Assembly (NCBI GenBank): GCA_016786595.1
Contig: JAEUWB010000028.1
Coordinates: 1-45,650 of the forward strand
DNA from: a bacterium
Lineage (GTDB): Bacteria; Bdellovibrionota_C; UBA2361; SZUA-149; JAEUWB01
Reading direction: 5' to 3'
DNA length: 45,650 bases
Shown one piece after another: positions 1 to 8,627 of this stretch. Numbering within the stretch: position 1 is the stretch's first letter; the number at the start of each line of letters is the position of its first letter. The notes under the pieces were generated by a model. The model was not told the DNA's origin. It saw nothing but the letters and a program-made list of their open reading frames with translations, and made no database searches. The translations under genes and the position numbers were made by a program.

Positions 1-250
1 ACTCAACCGCATTCATAACTTAAGCCCCAGGTCCAAATACACGGGCCAGGTTTTTAAGCGAACGTGAGATCTATAACAGAAAGCCGTGCGGGTAAAAATG
101 ATAAAAGTTTAATTTTAGTTGAATAAATTATCGAATCACACATGGACTTAATAGGAATATCGTGAACTAACTGTTGCTATTCGGCTGATTCAATTTATAT
201 TTTGCAGTATACAATAGTATTCAAATAGTAAATTATAAATATTAAATTAT

Positions 251-1363
251 ATGACAGATTTTATATTCAAAACTGACGATCAAACCCTCAAAGACCTATC
301 TTCAAGCGTGCAGAGATTCTCAGAAAGCACAATCAAAGGTGGTCAGTTTAAGCGAGAAGAATTTCAAGCGATGGCCAGCCTCGGACTTACTGGGGCAAGT
401 ATTACTGAAAATCATGATGGTTCCGATCTATCAGCTTTAGCAATCGCAACTATCATCCAAGAGTTGGCACGCGTAGACTTAGGCCCTGCAATTTATTTGT
501 CAGTGCATCTGATGGTTGCAAAATTAATCGAACGCGGAGATGTCCACGGAAAACATGCACAGACAATTTCTGCAATGGCACGTGGTGAGTTACTTGGTAC
601 CTTTTGCTTAACTGAGGCTCAAGCTGGATCAGATGCGCGTGCGCTCCAAACCCAAGCAAGCAAAAGCGGGAATGACTGGGTTTTACGTGGAGAGAAGATT
701 TATATCACCAGCGCTGGATTTGCCGATATTTACCTTGTCTTTGCAAAAACAGCCGGCGGGATTTCCGCTTTCGTCGTCGAGAAAAACTCTCCAGGAATAT
801 CATTCGGACCACCCGAGAAAAAGATGGGTTGCGAGGGGTCACCAATTGCGGTTGTGACATTCGAAGAATGTCGCATTCCAGATTCAGCGCTCCTCGGAGA
901 ATTAGATCAAGGCTTTAAGCTAGCAATGACTGGATTAAATGGTGGGCGTATTAATATTGCAGCTGCAGCTTGTGGGGTTGCAGCAAGTGCAATTGAAATC
1001 GCTCGCAAGCACCTACTCGAACGTAAGCAATTTGGTAAAGCATTAGCCGAGTTTCAGGGATTGCAATTTATGCTCGCTGAAATGCTAACTAAGCAACGCG
1101 CTGCAGTCCTACTAACTCGCGATGCCGCGCAAGCACTCGATCGCAATGAACGCGCTAACACTCCTGCGGGGATGGCTAAATATTTCGCTTCAGATGCGGC
1201 GATGTCGATTACAACTGATGCCGTGCAATTACTTGGTGGCGCTGGATATCTAGCAGATTACAAAGTTGAAAAACTAATGCGCGATGCCAAAATGCTACAA
1301 ATCGTAGAAGGTACAAATCAAGTACAACGGATGCTAATCGCGCGCGAAGCCTTAGATTTTTAA
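251..1363 (+). CDS. acyl-CoA dehydrogenase
   Basis: A 370-residue acyl-CoA dehydrogenase, the FAD enzyme that puts the alpha-beta double bond into acyl-CoA during beta-oxidation or branched-chain amino-acid breakdown. Seen: the FAD/substrate motif FCLTEAQAGSDARAL near residue 117, the C-terminal helical domain with ARKHLLERKQFGKALAEFQG, and the terminal QLLGGAGYLADY and IVEGTNQVQ motifs; E353 in IVEGTN aligns with the catalytic base of the short-chain class. Length is normal for the family. The ATG has no clear Shine-Dalgarno sequence and follows a very AT-rich leader, but the N-terminus begins where the family usually begins. It stands alone, convergent with the gene that follows. Acyl chain specificity cannot be read from the sequence. 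Confidence 0.93.
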   Translation: MTDFIFKTDDQTLKDLSSSVQRFSESTIKGGQFKREEFQAMASLGLTGASITENHDGSDLSALAIATIIQELARVDLGPAIYLSVHLMVAKLIERGDVHGKHAQTISAMARGELLGTFCLTEAQAGSDARALQTQASKSGNDWVLRGEKIYITSAGFADIYLVFAKTAGGISAFVVEKNSPGISFGPPEKKMGCEGSPIAVVTFEECRIPDSALLGELDQGFKLAMTGLNGGRINIAAAACGVAASAIEIARKHLLERKQFGKALAEFQGLQFMLAEMLTKQRAAVLLTRDAAQALDRNERANTPAGMAKYFASDAAMSITTDAVQLLGGAGYLADYKVEKLMRDAKMLQIVEGTNQVQRMLIAREALDF

Positions 1364-1366
1364 GTC

Positions 1367-1394
1367 AAAAAGGGAGGCAAGTTTCCCTGCCTCC
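1367..1394 (-). terminator. intrinsic terminator of the minus-strand secreted-protein gene
   Basis: A 7-bp perfect stem (GGAGGCA/TGCCTCC, 8-nt loop) is followed on the minus strand by CTTTTTG. It lies between two convergent genes, and A residues precede the stem, so weak bidirectional action is possible. Confidence 0.55.
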
Positions 1395-1404
1395 GGCACT
1401 CAGT

Positions 1405-1916
1405 CTAATTGTGATTGAATTCAATCAATTCGGTACCCACGCCCGCTTTGTTAATTTCCAGTATTTTGCCGACACCGGGAGCGTAATATTTTGTCTCAAC
1501 ACTCTCGGGATCAAGTGGCGTAAAATCCTTTGTAACCAAGCATGTTCCCTGACAGGTCGCGCCTGGAGTAATCTCACTGCCAGTAATACTTAAAACTTTA
1601 GCTACATCTTCTGCGTCAGTATATTTGATTTCTTGACGATAGGTTTGACCAACCACGGGACTGCGGTACATCAATATACCGGGCAATGCTCTGTAAGCTC
1701 TGACCACGATCCGCTGTATTCAGCTTCAAGCAGCAACGCGAGTTCTAGTCCAGGGGAAAGTTCGTGAGCTCGCTCCGGTCCACGGCGTTTTTCTTCAGGC
1801 GTTCGATAGCCGCGCACTATGTTCGATTGCTCAACCTGCTCTTCTGCAAAGGCTCCTAGTGGGAAAAAACATGAAAAGAAAAAGTATCCAAGTAAAATTT
1901 GGAATCTACAATTCAC
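1405..1916 (-). pseudogene. secreted protein, frameshifted and shortened
   Basis: Two overlapping reading frames appear to be one broken gene. The first (1916 to 1671) starts with a good signal peptide (FFFSCFFPLGAFA, then EEQ) and runs to GSWSE before leaving frame. The second (in frame to 1405) carries ALPGILMYRSPVVGQTYRQE and KYYAPGVGKILEIN. From memory these match the C-terminal half of a widespread family of uncharacterised secreted proteins (pattern PGIIM..PKVGD.YRQE...KYYAPGVG). A single extra base near 1695 would join the frames as WSEAYRALPG. The N-terminal half of the usual family domain seems to be missing, so it may be both deleted and frameshifted. A sequencing error cannot be excluded for the frameshift itself. 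Confidence 0.6.
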
Positions 1917-1923
1917 TGCACGT

Positions 1924-3132
1924 TTACTTATGAACTAAGCGTTCACGCCAGTTGAGGTAGCCCTGAGGATTTGTCCACTGCGAACGTCCCCAATTCGTAT
2001 CGAGGCAATAACTGAAAATCCTTTCACCGTAATTTGAAAATTGCGGCGAAAGATTTCCAAGCGCTACCTGAGTTCCATCAACTGCAAAACGAGGATTGCT
2101 CGTCATGTAAGGGACCATACAGCGCAATCTACGGATAAGTTGAAAGTCTCCCCGCACGAACTTACCGATATTTTTCTTGGTTTCTTCAAAAGCCATTGAG
2201 GCTAAATCCATAATTTGCGGCACATCCAGTGGAACAAAGGGCGGAATCACGACACTGCCTGCCCCATGTTTACGGTAATTCTGTAGCGCTTGCACCGCAA
2301 GATTTAGGATTTCTTTCGGTGTGGTTTCTCGTCCAACCCCAGAGCAAAGATGAAAAAATTCTTCGGGGTTACCGTCCCTGGCACTCAGCTTGGTGATACC
2401 ATCTGCAACATAATCAACTGGAACAACGTCAAAGGGCGTATGCGGGATACCCGGGACCACGTTCAGCAAACCTTGAACGAGCAACCGCGCAGGAATATAG
2501 ATCACATTAAATGCCGAAGTCTCACCAGTAACACTGTCTCCGACAATCATGCTCGGGCGATAAATTTTTAATTTCAAATACTCCCGCGCTGCAAGTACGT
2601 GCTCTTCCGCACGGGCTTTGGATTCTTCGTAGCCATTACGAAAAAGCCCTTTCAAGTAGAGATAGGAAGGTTGCACAGTATCTTTAGTATCCCCTGCAAC
2701 ATAAGCTGTGGAAATATGATGAAAAGCAATGCGCGAACCTTGAAGCTCTGCAGCATTTTTTGCCAAGTCAATGACGTGGTCTGTGCCAGCAACGTTTGTT
2801 TTCCATGCTGCATGGAGCGTTTGCGCAAGCGAAGTTGAAGCCGCGCAGTGAAAAATCTCCCTCGTTTCTCGAGCTAAATCTGCAAATTGCGACTCTGACA
2901 AACCAAAGCGGTTACGCGATAAATCGCCTTCAATAATCCGAATGCGCCCTTTCCATTGTCGGGTGTCGGCTGACCGCATCGCCGATTGCAATATTGTCTC
3001 GACTCGCTTTACAGCGGGTTCACGCTTTGAAGACCGCACCAGCAATGCAAATTCTTGGTCCGGGCGTGAGACAAGTAGCCTACCGATGAGCTCTCGCCCT
3101 AAAAATCCAGTTGAACCAGTAAAAAAAATCAT
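1924..3132 (-). CDS. extended SDR / thioester-reductase-like NAD(P)-binding protein
   Basis: About 402 residues, starting at MIFFTGSTGFLGREL. The TGSTGFLG nucleotide-binding loop is at the N-terminus, HHISTAYVAG supplies the Ser/Thr region, and YEESK is the catalytic YxxxK. The layout resembles NAD_binding_4 (fatty acyl-CoA or thioester reductase-like, male-sterility) proteins, which reduce activated acyl groups; that substrate is inferred from the family only. The frame is open further upstream to 3267, but that part overlaps the preceding lipoprotein and lacks homology-like sequence, so I chose the ATG at 3132, 10 bases after the lipoprotein stop. The two genes are probably one operon. The C-terminal ~130 residues lie beyond the Rossmann core and are not recognised. 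Confidence 0.8.
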   Translation of the reverse strand: MIFFTGSTGFLGRELIGRLLVSRPDQEFALLVRSSKREPAVKRVETILQSAMRSADTRQWKGRIRIIEGDLSRNRFGLSESQFADLARETREIFHCAASTSLAQTLHAAWKTNVAGTDHVIDLAKNAAELQGSRIAFHHISTAYVAGDTKDTVQPSYLYLKGLFRNGYEESKARAEEHVLAAREYLKLKIYRPSMIVGDSVTGETSAFNVIYIPARLLVQGLLNVVPGIPHTPFDVVPVDYVADGITKLSARDGNPEEFFHLCSGVGRETTPKEILNLAVQALQNYRKHGAGSVVIPPFVPLDVPQIMDLASMAFEETKKNIGKFVRGDFQLIRRLRCMVPYMTSNPRFAVDGTQVALGNLSPQFSNYGERIFSYCLDTNWGRSQWTNPQGYLNWRERLVHK

Positions 3133-3142
3133 AATGCGATAT

Positions 3143-3385
3143 CTACTTAGGAGTTGGCCCTTGATATGGCTCACTTGGTTCTTCGCCGAGATAGCGCTCG
3201 TTCCAGGGTTTGGTTTCTTGTTGTCCGAGAATTGATTCTTCTGTTTGCTTTCGTCGAAGCTCATCAATCTCGATCTGCTCCGCTGTTGGGCCTTGTGGGC
3301 TTCTCACGACAATCACGCGGGGCTTAGGACTCGAACAAGCTAAACAAAAAAAGACTAGGATTAGGGGAAAAATAATTTTATGCAT
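3143..3385 (-). CDS. small lipoprotein
   Basis: An 80-residue protein with a lipoprotein signal peptide (hydrophobic IIFPLILVFFCLAC, lipobox LAC, Cys17). The mature part is hydrophilic, rich in Glu, Pro and Gln, with no recognisable domain. An AGAGG Shine-Dalgarno lies five bases before the ATG. It is the first gene of a likely two-gene operon with the downstream SDR reductase and is transcribed divergently from the lipoprotein gene at 3451. Function unknown. Confidence 0.75.
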   Translation of the reverse strand: MHKIIFPLILVFFCLACSSPKPRVIVVRSPQGPTAEQIEIDELRRKQTEESILGQQETKPWNERYLGEEPSEPYQGPTPK

Positions 3386-3450
3386 TTGGCCTCTATGAAC
3401 AAACTATGCATTAAGTTAGTGTGCAAATCAATATACTAAATGAATCGAGC

Positions 3451-4185
3451 ATGATGATGAAATTTCTTAAAACATTTTGGCTCTTGTTCCTGATTTTAAC
3501 TGCATTTTCCTGTCATAGACAGTATCAACTTCCCCCGGAGGAAAGCATTCTAATTGACCACAATTTTCAACCGATGCAAAGCAATCGAGACGAATCTGAG
3601 TTTAAATTTATGTATGCCGGCAAAGTATATGGAGTAAAGCCGCAGGCGCATTACGAACTTCGCGGGTTGATCGTCACTACAAATAACATTTATGCCTTTG
3701 ATGACATATATCATGACGAAACTTCAGTTGACCTCAAAGATATCTGTGTCGTGTGGGGAACAAATCTACGTGAAAAATTATATAAGGGAATAGAATTTTG
3801 GAGTGAACCCTGGACTTGTAATTGGAAAACGAAGGACGACGATTTATACGCTGAATTTCGCGGAGATATGATTTCTAATAATCACCTGCTTGCAAGCGAC
3901 CCTGCAGTTCAAGAAAAAATTCGCTCACTAGGTTTCGGCGATCAAGTTAAAGTAACTGGGAAACTTGTTGACTATTATCCTGCCGGACAACCTGACAGAG
4001 CTAGAAAGTCGAGCTTAATTCGCACCGATGAGGGTAACGGCGCATGTGAGGTATTTTTTGTAGAAAATATTGAAATTTTAAAAGCCCCAAATGAGATCTG
4101 GAGAAAACTTTTTAAACTCGGTCAGTGGGGATCAATCGCCACACTACTTGCAATTGTCGCACTATTTATAAAAAATCCAGGATAG
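3451..4185 (+). CDS. conserved lipoprotein with C-terminal membrane anchor, unknown function
   Basis: About 244 residues. It begins with a lipoprotein signal (FLKTFWLLFLILTAFSC), so the mature N-terminus would be lipidated at the Cys of FSC. The middle has a Trp- and Asp-rich domain with motifs I recall from an uncharacterised proteobacterial family (DLKDICVVWGTN, FWSEPWTCNW, SNNHLLASDP, RTDEGNGACEVFFVENIEIL); a beta-barrel OB-like fold is a guess. A hydrophobic helix (GSIATLLAIVALFI) ends the protein, which is unusual for a lipoprotein. Three ATG codons in a row (3451, 3454, 3457) leave the start uncertain, and a GTG at 3421 is also in frame. The 3' end abuts the convergent glycosyltransferase. 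Confidence 0.75.
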   Translation: MMMKFLKTFWLLFLILTAFSCHRQYQLPPEESILIDHNFQPMQSNRDESEFKFMYAGKVYGVKPQAHYELRGLIVTTNNIYAFDDIYHDETSVDLKDICVVWGTNLREKLYKGIEFWSEPWTCNWKTKDDDLYAEFRGDMISNNHLLASDPAVQEKIRSLGFGDQVKVTGKLVDYYPAGQPDRARKSSLIRTDEGNGACEVFFVENIEILKAPNEIWRKLFKLGQWGSIATLLAIVALFIKNPG

Positions 4186-4186
4186 C

Positions 4187-5692
4187 TTACTGCCAAATCC
4201 GCTGGTAAACGCTCCACTTGCCCTCAGAAAATAATGGCAAGAGGCGCTCTGTATATTTACGGTCTTTAGTATCGAGCATAGCTTTTAATTTCTGCCGATC
4301 TCTTTGTTTTACGAGTACATACTCTGGGTGTGAAGCAACAGTTTCAGAAATAATTTCGTCAAAAGAAGATTCCAAGACATAGCTATTTTGCAAGTGCACC
4401 GAGGCGGGCGATCCGAAAGGGAAATTGAGCTCTATGCGCCCACCAGGTGAGTTTTTCGCTGCATATTCATGGATACGAAGCATCGCTGTTTCTAGCGATG
4501 CAGCAGAATTCAGATGGGGTAGAGCTAAAAGCGAGAAAATCAATAAGGCGCTAACGCTTGAAGATGCAAAATAAAAAAATTGCCGTCGGCTTAAGTGTTC
4601 TAAGCTCAGCGCCAAAAGGACAGCTAACGCTGGTATTCCGGGCAATACGTAGGCAATTAAAATATTTCGCGAAAACGTAAAAAAACATAGCGGCACAATT
4701 GCGCAAATAACACAAAAAGTGATGAAGGGGGGCTGCGCCCTTAACTGTTGCAATAATTGTAGAGATAAAACACTGCCCCACTTCGGCATGCTTTGTATTA
4801 ATTTAATTCCCGCAATCAATCCCCAGGGAAGTGAAGCAATTAAAGCATAAAGCCAAATTGTGCCATACCAATGCGGATGTCCCGTGCCATAGCGGTCACC
4901 ATATTGGGAGTTTAAAAAACGCCCTAAGTTCTCTTGTAAGATAAAATATTTCACGGCCCCATGAAATCGCAGTTCTAAGAGAGTAAACCAGGGAATAATA
5001 ATTAGTCCGGCAGTTAGACTTAGAAGTGGCCAGTGTATTCGTCTGAGAACCGAGTAATCAGACCGTATAAAAAACCAAAGCCCCAAGATCATCATTAGTA
5101 GTGCGGCAATCAAAGGTCCCTTAGTTAAAAAACCCAAGCCCGTAAATAATCCGAGCAAGGCACTAAGAGTTTTTTCAAGATGACTTGGAGTTTTAATTTG
5201 TAGCAAAGTAAAGAGGATCAAACTCGCGCTAAAATAAAAGAATGTTAGCAACATATCAATTTGGCAAGCGCGGCTAAATCCATAGAATAATCCCATTGAA
5301 GATAAGATTATCACGCTACGCATTGCAGTTTGCCGATCGCAATAAGACTTAACAGTCACAAAGGTAACCAATAGCGTAAGCGCTGTAACTAAAATACTTG
5401 GTAGGCGGCTTGTAAAATTCGAGAATCCAAAGGCTTCATAGTAGAATGAGTTCAGCCAGAAAAAAAGCGGTGGCTTTGCTAAAAAAGGCTCAACTTTGCC
5501 GTGTGGTGAAATGATCTGCGGAAGCACATAGTCATTACTCTCAGACATCAATTTTGAAACGAGCGCATAGCGACTTTCACTCGGGTCGAGCAAGGGCCAA
5601 AGTGCAGCGATAATTAGATGGCTAATAAAAATAGCAACTAATAATAGTGCAAGATTATAATTACGAAAAAATTTAATGGGCCCTAGTAACAA
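4187..5692 (-). CDS. GT39/ArnT-like membrane glycosyltransferase
   Basis: A 501-residue protein with a multi-pass hydrophobic profile typical of the PMT/ArnT (GT-C fold) family, which moves a sugar from a polyprenyl-phosphate donor to lipid A, protein or another acceptor on the periplasmic side. The first periplasmic loop carries DPSESRYALVS, matching the conserved acidic D-x-x-E signature, followed by KVEPFLAKPPLFFWLNS, the characteristic KPPL segment. The C-terminal ~100 residues are soluble and periplasmic. The start is a TTG with a weak GGTGA upstream; no ATG is available at a sensible place. Donor and acceptor are unknown. A second GT39 gene lies at 14207. Confidence 0.85.
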   Translation of the reverse strand: MLLGPIKFFRNYNLALLLVAIFISHLIIAALWPLLDPSESRYALVSKLMSESNDYVLPQIISPHGKVEPFLAKPPLFFWLNSFYYEAFGFSNFTSRLPSILVTALTLLVTFVTVKSYCDRQTAMRSVIILSSMGLFYGFSRACQIDMLLTFFYFSASLILFTLLQIKTPSHLEKTLSALLGLFTGLGFLTKGPLIAALLMMILGLWFFIRSDYSVLRRIHWPLLSLTAGLIIIPWFTLLELRFHGAVKYFILQENLGRFLNSQYGDRYGTGHPHWYGTIWLYALIASLPWGLIAGIKLIQSMPKWGSVLSLQLLQQLRAQPPFITFCVICAIVPLCFFTFSRNILIAYVLPGIPALAVLLALSLEHLSRRQFFYFASSSVSALLIFSLLALPHLNSAASLETAMLRIHEYAAKNSPGGRIELNFPFGSPASVHLQNSYVLESSFDEIISETVASHPEYVLVKQRDRQKLKAMLDTKDRKYTERLLPLFSEGKWSVYQRIWQ

Positions 5693-5833
5693 AAGTTCAC
5701 CGGAGTTGATTCAAGCATAAAGTTATTGATTGATAGCTCTACGATAACTGTTCATCAGACGCCACTCAGGAGATTTGTATTCAAAGTAGCTGTAGCGATG
5801 AAAAATATCAGACTTCAATCTGTAGTTTTGCAC

Positions 5834-6412
5834 TTAAGTTGCAATTAAACGTGAGAGATAACGCGCGATTACATCGATCTCGATATTTACAAAGTCACCA
5901 AGCCGTAGCTCAGACAATGTTGTTTCTCGGAAAGTATGTGGAATAATATAAACGGAAAAACGATCTGTGCCGACATTTCCAATCGTCAAACTAATCCCAT
6001 CGATTGCAATTGATCCTTTAGTGGCGACATACTTTGCGTGGCTATGAGGAAGGCTAAAGACCAACTCCGTGGTGTGATTCGCTAAATCTTTGCGTTCAAG
6101 CAATTGCGATAATAGATCGACATGCCCAAGCACAAAGTGGCCATGTAAACCATCGCCTAGCTTCAATGCCAATTCAAGATTTACTCGATCTCCCGCTTTG
6201 AGCCTGGCCAGTGTGGTGAGACGTAAAGTTTCCTCTCCAAGATCAAAGGACACATAGCAATCGCTGACTTCAATTACAGTCAGACAAACACCGGAAATTG
6301 CAATTGAGTCGCCAAGCTTACAATTTCCGACAAATAAATCAGCACGAACCTCCAACCTACCCTGTCGCTGAGTAACTACTTCGCCAACACCTTGAATAAT
6401 TCCTGAAAACAT
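5834..6412 (-). CDS. ribE: riboflavin synthase, alpha subunit
   Basis: A 192-residue enzyme that dismutates two 6,7-dimethyl-8-ribityllumazines into riboflavin. The MFSGIIQGVGEV start is the hallmark N-terminus and fixes the start at 6412; the frame is open 23 codons further but that is not needed. The two homologous lumazine-binding barrels are visible: GDSIAISGVCLTV in the first half and GSIAIDGISLTIGNV in the second, with GHFVLGHVD and FSVYIIPHTFRETTL. Length is a little short of the usual 200-220. It is alone rather than in a rib operon, and I see no FMN riboswitch upstream; the 200-bp spacer is shared divergently with the sigma-54 promoter at 6543. Confidence 0.93.
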   Translation of the reverse strand: MFSGIIQGVGEVVTQRQGRLEVRADLFVGNCKLGDSIAISGVCLTVIEVSDCYVSFDLGEETLRLTTLARLKAGDRVNLELALKLGDGLHGHFVLGHVDLLSQLLERKDLANHTTELVFSLPHSHAKYVATKGSIAIDGISLTIGNVGTDRFSVYIIPHTFRETTLSELRLGDFVNIEIDVIARYLSRLIAT

Positions 6413-6542
6413 TAGTCCTGAACCCATCCCTGCTCTACAGTTTTTTGCAGACAAATAAAAGCGATCTGACAAAAAATGCACACAAATTTTGGATAATTTC
6501 GCTTAAAGCAGTCCAGATCAGACAAATCATGACGTTCGATTG

Positions 6543-6560
6543 TTGGCACGGAGATTGCTT
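6543..6560 (+). promoter_or_regulatory. sigma-54 (RpoN) promoter
   Basis: The sequence TTGGCACGGAGATTGCTT matches the sigma-54 consensus TGGCACG-N4-TTGCW: the GG at -24 and GC at -12 have the correct 10-base spacing. It points at the DUF1800 gene that starts 52 bases downstream, giving a predicted transcript start near 6570. Transcription from it would need an RpoN-dependent enhancer-binding protein, which is not encoded in this window. Confidence 0.8.
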
Positions 6561-6611
6561 AGTCATAGTTGTTCCTAGGCAAAAATAAGAGAATCTATTA
6601 AGAGAAAAAGA

Positions 6612-8627
6612 ATGCAAGCAATCCTCAGTCAGCTCTACTCAAAATTTGGAATACTGCTCCTGACTCTCCTGCTAAGTTCGAACTTAGCCTCTGCAACCCC
6701 TTCACCAATAGCGATCACCGAGCAAAACCTTACACAATTTCGACTGATTCGGGACCTTGCTCCATTTTACACTTGCTTTGATGAATCCCTATCACTGTCA
6801 ACACTAGGATCAATTAATAGTCTACCACTTAGCGCTGGCAAAGTCTGGAAAATAGTATCGATCTCAAGCCTAGAGAAGAAAAAACGTGAGCTTGAAAAGA
6901 AACTCAAAAAATATAACAAAAACAAGCGCCGCAATAAAAAGAAAATAAAATCTACCAAGAAAGATATTGCAAACATCAAAACTCAGCTTGCCAGCGCCAA
7001 ACTTTACATTAATCAATGCACACGAAGCTCTGGACCAGAATTTTCTGGAGACCCGAACAACATTGCCCCGTATCACGAAATTCTTACAGCCAATGAAGTC
7101 GATCACCTCTTAAGAAAGGCAGCCTTCGGTGGCACAGCAGAGTTAAGGCAAATAGGTCTCAATCAGGGCTTAACTCCATTGGTCAATGCTTTAGTTGATG
7201 GCGTAATGAGCACTGCAGAGCGCGAAGCCTTGCAAAATCAACTGGCGTTTTGGGTTGCCCAAGGTTGGTATTACGACGAAGGCGACCCTGAATATGCCAA
7301 TATTCGCATTTGGACAACTCACGCAGCTCAGTGGGGACAAATCTATGCGGCCGTTTATTCTCGTGAGCCCTTGCGCGAACTCATGACACTAATACTTAGT
7401 GCGCATTTTGCAGTGAATCTTGATCGCGTTGATTTCTCATATAGTCGCTACGGACATCTTGGCATTGAAAAATATTGGTCTGTGATTCGCAATCAGTCAT
7501 TGGGTAATTTTCGCGAACTTGCTTGGGCCATGTTTTACGACCCAGCCATGAACGTTTGGCTTGATAACAAAGATAACCACGCCGGAAATCCAAATCAGAA
7601 CTTTGCACGTGAGCTACTTGAATTATTTATTCTCGGCGCAATCGACCCAGTTTCAAAGTTACCCAACTACGACGAGCGCAGCATTGTCCCAGCGACAGCA
7701 TTTGTGAGCGGATTTTACGAAGATATAGCTTTCGACCCACTCTATGGAAAAATGGTGATGGGCATTAACTATGAAAATTTAATCCACGACCAGAGTATTT
7801 ACGAAATATTCCCCGGGGTGGCTGGCGCCTGGGCGAATCAGAGTTTCACCCCACGGGGTTTTCTGGATCACGTCCTCTTCAACCATCCAGGCTCGAAGCG
7901 CTACATCGCGGAACGCATCGCTGGTCAATTACTCTACCCAGGCTTACCAGAAACTGTCGTGGGACCACTCAGTGAAACATTAAAAAACTCAAACTACGAT
8001 CTCAAGGCCCTACTTAAACAAACGCTCAAATCAAGCGCAATGTTTTCCACCGCGGCAAAAGATCCCTGCATCACTTCGCCACTAATTCAGTTTATTAGCT
8101 TAGCTCGCAGACTCTACCCGCAACAGTTGGCACAAACCGGGGAGAACTTAGATAAATCTCGTTGGCTCTTACAAGGTTTAGTCGAAATGGCTGGCCAGGC
8201 TGGACAATACCTTTTCGAGCCACCTTCGGTTTTTGCCTGGAAAGGTAGTTGTAATATCAATCGCGCTGGATCGATCTCACGCGGAGAAGGTTGGATTAGT
8301 TCACAAAAAGTTCTCAACCGCTCACGCGCCTGCGGCGAGATGATCGATTCCCTCAACTGGTATGATGCAGACCTCAGACAAACCCTCGGCCTGACGCTAA
8401 ATATGTCCCCACTAGAAGTAGTCAGGAAAGTTGCCACTACGGTTTATGGCATTAGCTTATTACCCCAAGAAGAGGCGCAGTTAACGCGCTATTTAACAAT
8501 CTGGGTTAACGATCAAGGACAAGAAGAGCCGCTCGATTTAATGCTCGATGAGGAATGGTACATCAGGAGCAAGATCGCTCGATTGGTTTGTCTACTTGGA
8601 GAATTGAAGGAGAGTAATTTAAGATAA
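6612..8627 (+). CDS. exported DUF1800 protein (first operon)
   Basis: A 671-residue protein with an N-terminal signal peptide (FGILLLTLLLSSNLASA), a Lys-rich segment at about residues 86-127 (coiled-coil like, LEKKKRELEKKLKK) and then a DUF1800 domain. The domain is recognised by PYHEILTANEVDHLLRKAAFGG, the WLDNKDNHAGNPNQNFAREL motif near residue 320 and the DPAMN segment just before. DUF1800 proteins are nearly always encoded next to DUF1501 proteins; their biochemical role is not established. The stop overlaps the next start as TAATG, indicating translational coupling. A sigma-54 promoter precedes the gene. A longer paralog lies at 10150. Confidence 0.88.
   Translation: MQAILSQLYSKFGILLLTLLLSSNLASATPSPIAITEQNLTQFRLIRDLAPFYTCFDESLSLSTLGSINSLPLSAGKVWKIVSISSLEKKKRELEKKLKKYNKNKRRNKKKIKSTKKDIANIKTQLASAKLYINQCTRSSGPEFSGDPNNIAPYHEILTANEVDHLLRKAAFGGTAELRQIGLNQGLTPLVNALVDGVMSTAEREALQNQLAFWVAQGWYYDEGDPEYANIRIWTTHAAQWGQIYAAVYSREPLRELMTLILSAHFAVNLDRVDFSYSRYGHLGIEKYWSVIRNQSLGNFRELAWAMFYDPAMNVWLDNKDNHAGNPNQNFARELLELFILGAIDPVSKLPNYDERSIVPATAFVSGFYEDIAFDPLYGKMVMGINYENLIHDQSIYEIFPGVAGAWANQSFTPRGFLDHVLFNHPGSKRYIAERIAGQLLYPGLPETVVGPLSETLKNSNYDLKALLKQTLKSSAMFSTAAKDPCITSPLIQFISLARRLYPQQLAQTGENLDKSRWLLQGLVEMAGQAGQYLFEPPSVFAWKGSCNINRAGSISRGEGWISSQKVLNRSRACGEMIDSLNWYDADLRQTLGLTLNMSPLEVVRKVATTVYGISLLPQEEAQLTRYLTIWVNDQGQEEPLDLMLDEEWYIRSKIARLVCLLGELKESNLR

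Noticed and set aside
1-100. Possible C-terminus of a gene entering from the left edge
   Set aside because: A short open frame ends at about 90, but it is too short to judge and shows no conserved character.
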